From: an uncultured Oscillospiraceae bacterium
Lineage (GTDB): Bacteria; Bacillota; Clostridia; Oscillospirales; Oscillospiraceae
Direction of reading: 5' to 3'
Assembly (NCBI GenBank): GCA_958438185.1
Contig: CAUBQU010000115.1
Location: 1 to 5,175, forward strand
Length of the DNA: 5,175 nt
Position 1 is the first letter of the stretch. Each line of letters opens with the position of its first letter. Of the stretch, positions 1-4,194 are shown one piece after another. The notes below the pieces were generated by a model that saw only the letters and a program-made list of their open reading frames with translations, made no database searches and was not told the origin of the DNA. A program made the translations under genes and the position numbers.

Positions 1-482
1 TAATTGGACTTTTCCTGCCGGGCATGACGCAGCGCGTCATCCTCCCGGGATTCGACGACCCCCAGACCGACAACGCCCACGCACACCAGGGCCACTGCCG
101 CCAGGACCAGCACCCGGCTCAGCCCCTGGATCTCCGCATCCAGCCCGCCGGTCAGCAGGCACAGCACCGCCACCAGCGCGCCAGAGGAATTGCAGATGGG
201 CGAGGAGATGGACAGCTCAATAAACCGCAGCCCCAGATACCCCATGGCCATGGAGAGAATGTACAGCGCCGATACCGGCAGATAGGTCAGGATGATCTGG
301 AAATTGATCTCCACCCCACCGACGAAAATTTCATATGCCGCATGCAGCCCCATCACAACGCCGACGGCCATAACCATCTTCAGATGGCTGTACCGGTCCG
401 ACTGGCTGCGGCAGCCGATTTTTGAAAACAGATCCGACCCGCTCCAAAACAGCAACGCGGCCAGAGACAACCAAAACCACAT
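1..482 (-). CDS. DMT/EamA-type multi-pass membrane transporter, 3' end beyond window
   Basis: The frame is open from an ATG at 482 to the left edge, giving 160 complete codons with no stop. The protein is very hydrophobic, with about five predicted membrane segments near residues 2-20, 35-55, 62-88, 95-115 and 122-144, then a charged loop (SREDDALRHARQEK, about 144-157). The start (MWFWLSLAALLFWSGSDLFSK) and five-helix half resemble DMT-superfamily (EamA-like) transporters, which usually have ten helices in two halves, so about half of the gene is likely missing. Such proteins export or import small metabolites across the cytoplasmic membrane; the substrate cannot be read from the sequence. 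A GAGAGGAAA ribosome binding site lies 8 bases before the ATG. It is the third gene of the operon, 33 bases after the PLP-enzyme gene, with no terminator between them. Family assignment is moderately sure, substrate unknown. Confidence 0.72.
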   Translation of the reverse strand, partial: MWFWLSLAALLFWSGSDLFSKIGCRSQSDRYSHLKMVMAVGVVMGLHAAYEIFVGGVEINFQIILTYLPVSALYILSMAMGYLGLRFIELSISSPICNSSGALVAVLCLLTGGLDAEIQGLSRVLVLAAVALVCVGVVGLGVVESREDDALRHARQEKSN

Positions 483-515
483 AATTTTTCTTTCCTCTCT
501 GTATATTTTCCTTGT

Positions 516-1805
516 TTATTTTAAAGTGACCAGTCCGGCATCCACCATCTTTTGTAGGCTCATCAGGATACCCGTCTTGGCGTGATACCAAGTCAGGCCA
601 CCCTGGAAATAGACGGCATAGGGCGGGCGGATCGGCCCGTCGGCCGAGAGCTCGATGGAGCTGCCCTGGACAAACGCACCCGCCGCCATGACGACCTCCG
701 ACTCATAGCCCGGCATAGCCCACGGCACAGGGTCGACATAGCTATCCACCGGCGCGGCGGCCTGGATGCCCTTGCAGAAGGCCAGCATGGCCTCCCGGGA
801 ACCTAGCGTCACGGCCTGGATGATATCATAGCGGGGCTCCGACCCGTTGGGGATCACCGGATAGCCCAGGCTCTCATAGATATTGGCAGCAAAGATCGCG
901 CCCTTGATCGCCCCGGAGACGACCGTCGGCGCCAAAAACAGCCCCTGGTACAAAGACGGCAGCAGACCCAGATTCGCGCCGACCTCCTGGCCAAGGCCCG
1001 GGGCCGAGAGCCGGAAGGCGCAGCGGCTGACGCACGCCTTCGTCCCGCAGATATACCCGCCGATGGGCGCAAGGCCGCCGCCGGGATTCTTAATGAGGCT
1101 GCCGACGACCATATCCGCCCCAAAATCGCTGGGCTCCTTCGTCTGGACAAATTCGCCGTAGCAGTTATCCACCATGCAGATCACATCCGGCTTGACGCTT
1201 TTGCAGAAGGCGATCAGCTCACCGATCTGCTCGACGCTGAACGTCGGCCGGGTAGCATAGCCCTTGGAGCGCTGGATGGTCACCAGCTTCGTCTTTTCGC
1301 CGATGGCTGCCCGGAGGGCCGGGTAGTCAAACGTGCCGTCGGGCAGCAGGTCCACCTGCCGGTAGCTGACGCCGTATTCCTTCAAGGAGCAAGGACTCTC
1401 GCGGATGCCGATGACCTCCTCCAACGTATCATACGGGCCGCCCACCGGGGAGAGCAGTTCATCCCCCGGCAGCAGATTGGCCGACAGCGCCACCGTCAGC
1501 GCATGGGTGCCGCAGGTGATCTGGGGCCGCACCAGGGCCGCCTCCGTATGGAAGCAGTCGGCATAGACCTGCTCCAGCCGGTCCCGGCCCAGGTCGTCAT
1601 AGCCGTAGCCCGTCGTGGCGGCAAAGCAGGTGGCATTGACCCGGTTTTTCTGCATGGCGTGCAGGACCTTGGCCTGGTTGTGCTCCGCCACCCGGTCCAC
1701 CGCGGCAAACCGCTCGGTCAGCCGCTCCAACACCGCCTCGCCGTAGGCGTATACCGCCGGGCTGATGCCCATTTTTTCATATTGCAGTTCCATTTCCCGA
1801 TCCAT
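516..1805 (-). CDS. Methionine gamma-lyase / 'aluminum resistance protein' family PLP-dependent enzyme
   Basis: This encodes a 429-residue cytoplasmic enzyme of the fold-type I PLP family often annotated as 'methionine gamma-lyase family protein' or 'aluminum resistance protein' (relatives of B. subtilis YnbB). Visible features are TTGYGYDD (about 64-71), the cofactor-site region ITCGTHAL (about 97-104), a VDNCYGEF segment (about 212-219) whose Asp should contact the PLP ring nitrogen, and SLIKNPGGG (about 236-244), where Lys239 is the likely Schiff-base lysine. The C-terminus holds PPYAVYFQGGLTWYHAKTG. Length fits the family. The frame is open 20 codons further upstream, but that part lies inside the preceding gene; ATG 1805 is chosen because a purine-rich GGAGGAAGAGGAG stands just before it. 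The gene follows the AbrB-type regulator by 5 bases and precedes a transporter, so all three are probably one transcript. C-S lyase activity is a family-based prediction; the real substrate is unknown for most members. Confidence 0.92.
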   Translation of the reverse strand: MDREMELQYEKMGISPAVYAYGEAVLERLTERFAAVDRVAEHNQAKVLHAMQKNRVNATCFAATTGYGYDDLGRDRLEQVYADCFHTEAALVRPQITCGTHALTVALSANLLPGDELLSPVGGPYDTLEEVIGIRESPCSLKEYGVSYRQVDLLPDGTFDYPALRAAIGEKTKLVTIQRSKGYATRPTFSVEQIGELIAFCKSVKPDVICMVDNCYGEFVQTKEPSDFGADMVVGSLIKNPGGGLAPIGGYICGTKACVSRCAFRLSAPGLGQEVGANLGLLPSLYQGLFLAPTVVSGAIKGAIFAANIYESLGYPVIPNGSEPRYDIIQAVTLGSREAMLAFCKGIQAAAPVDSYVDPVPWAMPGYESEVVMAAGAFVQGSSIELSADGPIRPPYAVYFQGGLTWYHAKTGILMSLQKMVDAGLVTLK

Positions 1806-1810
1806 TGCGC

Positions 1811-1826
1811 TCACTCCTCTTCCTCC
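1811..1826 (-). promoter_or_regulatory. Ribosome binding site of the PLP-enzyme gene inside the regulator's Glu codons
   Basis: On the minus strand the sequence reads GGAGGAAGAGGAGTGA, then GCGCA, then the ATG at 1805. The same bases encode the last Glu residues and the TGA stop of the AbrB-type gene. This purine-rich tract decides the ATG at 1805 over the open codons further upstream, and suggests that ribosomes finishing the regulator re-initiate on the enzyme gene. Confidence 0.8.
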
Positions 1827-2068
1827 AAACGCTGGCCCGGATTGACCCGCTCCAAGACCTGGCACGCCAGATCGTTCACGACCTCCGGCTTTGTGATGAC
1901 GATGCCGCTCTCTTCATCGCCCAGAAGCAGCAGCGTATCGCCCGGCTGGATGCCGAACAGCGCCCGCGCCTGCTTTGGAATGACGATCTGGCCCTTATCG
2001 CCGACCCGCGCCGTGCCAAATATATGCTTTCCCTTGGGCATACCCAACCGATGCTTTCCCCGCGGCAC
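1811..2068 (-). CDS. AbrB/MazE/SpoVT-family DNA-binding transcription factor
   Basis: This encodes an 85-residue protein with one SpoVT/AbrB swapped-hairpin DNA-binding domain, about residues 17-62. The diagnostic stretch is HIFGTARVGDKGQIVIPKQAR (residues 15-35), followed by LFGIQPGDTLLLLGDEESGIVI. Such proteins bind DNA as dimers or tetramers and are transition-state or sporulation-type regulators, often autoregulatory. The C-terminal part (VVNDLACQVLERVNPGQRLEEEE) looks helical and ends in four Glu. The start is GTG at 2068 because a GGGAGGTGA site sits at good spacing before it; the internal ATG at 2041 has only a weak site. Oddly, residues 1-9 and 10-18 look like a duplicated unit (MPRGKHRLG, MPKGKHIFG). 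It is the first gene of an operon with a PLP enzyme and a transporter, so it probably regulates them and itself. A MazE-type antitoxin role is unlikely because no toxin gene is adjacent. Confidence 0.9.
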   Translation of the reverse strand: MPRGKHRLGMPKGKHIFGTARVGDKGQIVIPKQARALFGIQPGDTLLLLGDEESGIVITKPEVVNDLACQVLERVNPGQRLEEEE

Positions 2069-2074
2069 AGGCCG

Positions 2075-2083
2075 TCACCTCCC
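2075..2083 (-). promoter_or_regulatory. Ribosome binding site that decides the GTG start of the AbrB-type gene
   Basis: The minus strand reads GGGAGGTGA, followed by CGGCCT and the GTG at 2068. This is the strongest Shine-Dalgarno-like match near the 5' end of the gene. The competing in-frame ATG at 2041 has only GGGGAAAG about 12 bases before it, which is too distant and less complementary. Confidence 0.8.
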
Positions 2084-2129
2084 GTTACATACATTAAAAA
2101 TAGATAGAAAACGATCACCGTGGTACAAA

Positions 2130-2147
2130 TTCCCACTTTTCCTACTT
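2130..2147 (-). repeat. Tandem 9-base direct repeat at the start of the operon transcript
   Basis: The minus strand reads AAGTAGGAA directly followed by AAGTGGGAA, two copies differing at one base. They begin about 10 bases after the -10 box, so they cover or closely follow the predicted transcription start. Position and period of about one helical turn fit an operator for the AbrB-type protein made by the operon, but this is inference; the repeat is short and could be chance. Confidence 0.5.
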
Positions 2148-2156
2148 CTCTAACAA

Positions 2157-2185
2157 ATAGTACCCGATTTTCCGCCGTCTGTCAA
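2157..2185 (-). promoter_or_regulatory. Sigma-A-type promoter of the AbrB-PLP enzyme-transporter operon
   Basis: The minus strand carries a perfect -35 box TTGACA (2185-2180), a 17-base spacer and a -10 box TACTAT (2162-2157, four of six consensus bases, including the key second A and last T). Transcription would start near 2150, leaving a leader of about 80 bases before the GTG at 2068. The -35 lies four bases past the T-tract of the upstream terminator. A tandem 9-base repeat sits just downstream of the -10 and could be an operator. Confidence 0.75.
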
Positions 2186-2189
2186 CTAT

Positions 2190-2227
2190 AAAAAGCAACG
2201 CCGCCAGGATCTGCCCGGCGGCGCTGC
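2190..2227 (-). terminator. Rho-independent terminator of the TIGR04255 gene
   Basis: On the minus strand an 11-base arm GCAGCGCCGCC (2227-2217) pairs with GGCGGCGTTGC (2205-2195). All positions pair in the minus-strand RNA, with one G-U wobble, around an 11-base loop, and TTTTT (2194-2190) follows at once. On the plus strand the wobble becomes an A-C mismatch and no T-tract follows, so the element works for the minus strand. It begins 28 bases after the stop codon at 2256. Confidence 0.92.
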
Positions 2228-2255
2228 ACGTTATAGATTCTGTTTTCGTTCCGCG

Positions 2256-3041
2256 TTACGGCTGCATCGGGTCCATGGCCTCGTGCAGTACAGGTGTGAG
2301 GGCCCCACGGAAGATGCTGTCTGCCTGCAGGTGCGCCGTCTGCAGTGCGGCGGCGGCGTGGGGCGCTTCGACCTGGCCGCTCATATAAATATCCAGGTCC
2401 AGGATAAACACGGCCTCCTTCTGTTCCTGCTGCGTGCGCAGGTCCTTCCGCTGCATCATCGCCGGGGCGGACTGGATCTTCGCCCGGCAGCCGCCGGCCA
2501 GCGGCAGGTCATACCGCTGCCCCTCGCCCATAACACCCTGCTCCTTTATATCCGGTTCGGCAAGCAGACCCAGGAATCCCGGCTGCAGCAGCTCGCGCCA
2601 CTGGGCCCCCTCCAGCTCCAGCGCACGGCGGGAGATGGAATTGATAAACCGCAGGCCCACCCGCTCAAAATACGCCGGCTGATACAGCCGGATAAACGCC
2701 GCCAGGACCTTATCCAGCCGCTTGGCAAAGTCTTCCCAACGGGTATAGTGATTCGTCGACAGGCTGATAAAATTCTTGGTCAGGTTCACCTTCCATTGGT
2801 TGTCCTTGGCGAGGAATTGATAATTCGGCTGCGTCCCCTGGGGCACCAGCTTTCCGCCCTCCTTCCGAGGCGGCAGATTCTCCATCCGCTGGGAGAATTG
2901 GGGGTAGTCGCCCCGGATGGCCTCCTGAAACTGGGCCGGTGCCTGCGCATCAATGCGCAAAATTGCGGGAAAACGCAGCTGACAGATCACTTCGATCAGC
3001 GGACTGCGGCGATAAATGCAGCGATCTTCATAAGAAAACAT
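2256..3041 (-). CDS. TIGR04255 family protein, function unknown
   Basis: This encodes a 261-residue soluble protein with no signal peptide or membrane segment. I recognise the TIGR04255 family from the N-terminal RSPLIEVICQLRFPAILRI (about 12-30), the middle WKVNLTKNFISLSTNHYTRWEDF (about 83-105), RVGLRFINSI (about 127-136) and the end IFRGALTPVLHEAM (about 243-256); the length is usual for the family. Members are scattered unevenly across bacteria and have no established biochemical role. The ATG at 3041 is supported by GTGAGGTG eight bases upstream and by a TATACT -10 box further up. The gene stands alone between its own promoter and a strong terminator, divergent from nrdG, so the neighbours say little about its job. 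No catalytic motif is visible. Family call fairly sure; function unknown. Confidence 0.85.
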   Translation of the reverse strand: MFSYEDRCIYRRSPLIEVICQLRFPAILRIDAQAPAQFQEAIRGDYPQFSQRMENLPPRKEGGKLVPQGTQPNYQFLAKDNQWKVNLTKNFISLSTNHYTRWEDFAKRLDKVLAAFIRLYQPAYFERVGLRFINSISRRALELEGAQWRELLQPGFLGLLAEPDIKEQGVMGEGQRYDLPLAGGCRAKIQSAPAMMQRKDLRTQQEQKEAVFILDLDIYMSGQVEAPHAAAALQTAHLQADSIFRGALTPVLHEAMDPMQP

Positions 3042-3072
3042 AAAAAACGCACCTCACACTCCGTTTTCTTTT

Positions 3073-3101
3073 AGTATAACGGCTTTTTGCAAAAATGCAA
3101 A
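3073..3101 (-). promoter_or_regulatory. Promoter of the TIGR04255 gene
   Basis: The minus strand has TTTGCA (3101-3096, four of six bases of TTGACA), a 17-base spacer and TATACT (3078-3073, five of six bases of TATAAT). Transcription would begin near 3066, about 25 bases before the ATG at 3041, leaving just enough room for the GTGAGGTG ribosome binding site at 3057-3050. The -35 box is one arm of a palindrome. Confidence 0.7.
3086..3101. repeat. Palindrome over the -35 box of the TIGR04255 promoter
   Basis: TTTGCA (3086-3091) and TGCAAA (3096-3101) form a perfect 6-base inverted repeat around AAAA. One arm is the -35 box and the other lies in the spacer, which is a typical place for a repressor site. 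No specific regulator can be named, and in an A/T-rich intergenic stretch such a short palindrome can arise by chance. Confidence 0.45.
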
Positions 3102-3127
3102 CCATTTTCCATTCTCTGCGCGGCTAC

Positions 3128-3156
3128 TTGTGGTTTTTCCCGGAAGCTGGTATAAT
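3128..3156 (+). promoter_or_regulatory. Promoter of the nrdG-dut-ygiQ operon
   Basis: The plus strand has TTGTGG (3128-3133, three of six consensus bases but with the TTG core), a 17-base spacer, and a perfect -10 box TATAAT (3151-3156). Transcription should start near 3163, giving a leader of roughly 44 bases before the nrdG ATG. No second promoter was seen before dut or ygiQ, so the three genes are likely cotranscribed. Confidence 0.75.
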
Positions 3157-3170
3157 AACAAAAAACCAGC
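3131..3170. repeat. Nested inverted repeats around the -10 box of the nrdG promoter
   Basis: TGGTTTTT (3131-3138) is the reverse complement of AAAAACCA (3161-3168), and GCTGGT (3146-3151) is the reverse complement of ACCAGC (3165-3170). Both pairs share the right arm and bracket the -10 region and start site. A transcript starting near 3163 would lack the left arms, so an RNA switch is unlikely; a DNA operator is the more sensible reading. The pattern does not match the AT-rich paired NrdR box that I would expect for ribonucleotide reductase genes. Confidence 0.4.
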
Positions 3171-3206
3171 GGGCGATTTTGCCGCGCGGGAATTGAGGAA
3201 CGCATC

Positions 3207-3761
3207 ATGTATTATTCTGTGATCAAAAATTGTGACATTGCCAATGGCCCGGGGGTGCGGGTCGTGCTGTTCGTCTCCGGCTGCCGGCACCACTGCCCCG
3301 GCTGCTTCCAGCCCCAGACGTGGGACTTTTCCTACGGCCAGCCTTTCACCCAGGACACAGTGGACGAGCTTCTGCAACTTCTGCAGCCGGATTACATTGC
3401 CGGGATGACGCTGCTGGGCGGCGAGCCCATGGAGCCGGAGAATCAGCCGGTCCTGCTGGACCTGGTCCGGCAGGTCAAGCAGGCTTATCCGGAAAAGAAC
3501 ATCTGGTGCTTCTCCGGCTATCTCTACGACGATCTTGCCGCCGGGAAGATCGGCGACGGCGCCGTCACCCGGGCGCTACTCAGCTTGGTAGATGTCCTGG
3601 TGGACGGGGAATTCGTCTTGGCCAAGAAAAAGCTGCAGCTGCGCTTCCGCGGCTCGGAAAACCAGCGCCTGATCGACCTGCGCAAAACAGAACAGGCCGG
3701 GCACGTCGTGCTTTGGACCGATGAGAAAGAGGGGGAAAAAACATGCAAACGCTCCGAGTAA
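3207..3761 (+). CDS. nrdG: Anaerobic ribonucleoside-triphosphate reductase activating protein
   Basis: This encodes a 184-residue cytoplasmic radical SAM enzyme. NrdG uses a [4Fe-4S] cluster and S-adenosylmethionine to install the glycyl radical on NrdD, which then makes deoxynucleotides without oxygen. The start IKNCDIANGPGVRVVLFVSGC leads into the cluster motif CxxxCxxC at Cys26, Cys30 and Cys33 (C-RHH-C-PG-C). GGEP (71-74) is the SAM-binding motif, WCFSGYLYDDL (100-110) and VDVLVDGEF (128-136) are family blocks, and FRGSENQRLIDL (146-157) marks the end of the conserved region. The length is at the long side of the family because of a charged tail (about 168-184). The ATG is preceded by GAGGAA at 6 bases. 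It leads an operon, and its last 19 bases overlap dut. nrdD is not adjacent, whereas the two are often neighbours, so NrdD must be encoded elsewhere. Confidence 0.95.
   Translation: MYYSVIKNCDIANGPGVRVVLFVSGCRHHCPGCFQPQTWDFSYGQPFTQDTVDELLQLLQPDYIAGMTLLGGEPMEPENQPVLLDLVRQVKQAYPEKNIWCFSGYLYDDLAAGKIGDGAVTRALLSLVDVLVDGEFVLAKKKLQLRFRGSENQRLIDLRKTEQAGHVVLWTDEKEGEKTCKRSE
3729..3735 (+). promoter_or_regulatory. Ribosome binding site of dut inside nrdG
   Basis: GAGGGGG lies 7 bases before the ATG at 3743 and inside the last codons of nrdG. It supports a dut start 19 bases upstream of the nrdG stop, so the overlap is real and not a start-site error. Confidence 0.75.
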
Positions 3762-4183
3762 AATGCCTGCGCACCGGCGCAAAGCCGCCGCACTACGCCT
3801 CCGCCAGCGCGGCCGGGGCGGATCTTTACGCCTGCCTGGACGCTCCGGTGACCATCGCCCCGGGCCAGACAGCCTTCCTTCCCACCGGCATCGCCCTGGA
3901 GATCCCCACGGGATTTGCCGGGCTGATCTATGCCCGCAGCGGCCTGGCCTGCAAGCAGGGCCTGGCCCCGGCCAACAAAGTCGGCGTCATCGACCCGGAC
4001 TACCGGGGCGAGGTCCTCATCGCGCTGCACAACCACAGCGACGCCGCCCGCACCATCGAGCCCGGCGACCGCATTGCCCAGCTCATCCTGACCCCGTATC
4101 TGACGGTGGACTTTCAATGCGCTGAGGCCCTGACTGAGACGGACCGGGGCGCTGGCGGCTTTGGCTCCACCGGCGGCAAGTAA
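3743..4183 (+). CDS. dut: Trimeric dUTPase (deoxyuridine 5'-triphosphate nucleotidohydrolase)
   Basis: This encodes a 146-residue cytoplasmic enzyme that hydrolyses dUTP to dUMP and pyrophosphate, which keeps uracil out of DNA and supplies dUMP for thymidylate synthesis. All five motifs of the trimeric family are present in order: AGADLYA (24-30), ARSGLA (64-69), GVIDPDYRGEV (81-91) with the catalytic-type Asp84 and the Tyr87 that stacks on the sugar, GDRIAQLI (108-115), and the glycine-rich RGAGGFGSTG (135-144) with Phe140 for the uracil lid. Length is typical, so the enzyme should be active. The ATG at 3743 overlaps the end of nrdG and has a GAGGGGG site; the ygiQ-family gene starts 11 bases after the stop. 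The nrdG pairing links deoxynucleotide production with dUTP removal. Phage dUTPases look similar, but there is no phage gene nearby. Confidence 0.97.
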   Translation: MQTLRVKCLRTGAKPPHYASASAAGADLYACLDAPVTIAPGQTAFLPTGIALEIPTGFAGLIYARSGLACKQGLAPANKVGVIDPDYRGEVLIALHNHSDAARTIEPGDRIAQLILTPYLTVDFQCAEALTETDRGAGGFGSTGGK

Positions 4184-4194
4184 AGGAGCAGGCG

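Noticed and set aside
24..425. Open plus-strand frame of 133 codons rich in His, Gln and Asp
   Set aside because: It is antisense to the transporter gene, whose minus frame gives a coherent membrane protein with a good ribosome binding site. The low-complexity composition is that of a shadow frame.
516..1865. Longer 449-residue form of the PLP enzyme starting at 1865
   Set aside because: The extra 20 residues are read inside the regulator gene, are unlike the family N-terminus and lack a ribosome binding site, while ATG 1805 has one.
1811..2068. AbrB/MazE-fold protein as the antitoxin of a toxin-antitoxin pair
   Set aside because: The next gene is a 429-residue PLP enzyme and the one before is terminated separately. 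No MazF- or PIN-like toxin is present, and the HIFGTARVGDKGQIVIPK core is of SpoVT/AbrB type.
2100..2128. Second promoter TTGTAC, 16 bases, TATCTA closer to the AbrB-type gene
   Set aside because: Both boxes match only about half of the consensus, whereas the TTGACA-17-TACTAT pair upstream is much better.
2069..2150. Riboswitch or attenuator in the operon leader, for instance one sensing S-adenosylmethionine
   Set aside because: The leader is only about 80 bases, and no GC-rich stem plus T-tract or known aptamer core is visible in it.
1503..2153. Open plus-strand frame of 216 codons
   Set aside because: It spans the 5' parts of two minus-strand genes and their intergenic leader, has no ribosome binding site and shows no family motif.
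2283..3074. Open plus-strand frame of 263 codons, as long as the gene opposite
   Set aside because: It lies fully antisense to the TIGR04255 gene, whose frame contains family motifs, a ribosome binding site, a promoter and a terminator. The antisense product is Arg-, Leu- and Gln-rich without recognisable domains.
3524..4117. Open minus-strand frame of 197 codons across nrdG and dut
   Set aside because: Both plus-strand genes carry all their catalytic motifs. The minus frame results from the high-GC third positions of those genes.
3743..4183. dUTPase as a sign of a prophage
   Set aside because: It is translationally overlapped with nrdG and followed by a ygiQ-family gene; there are no phage structural, integrase or replication genes in the window.
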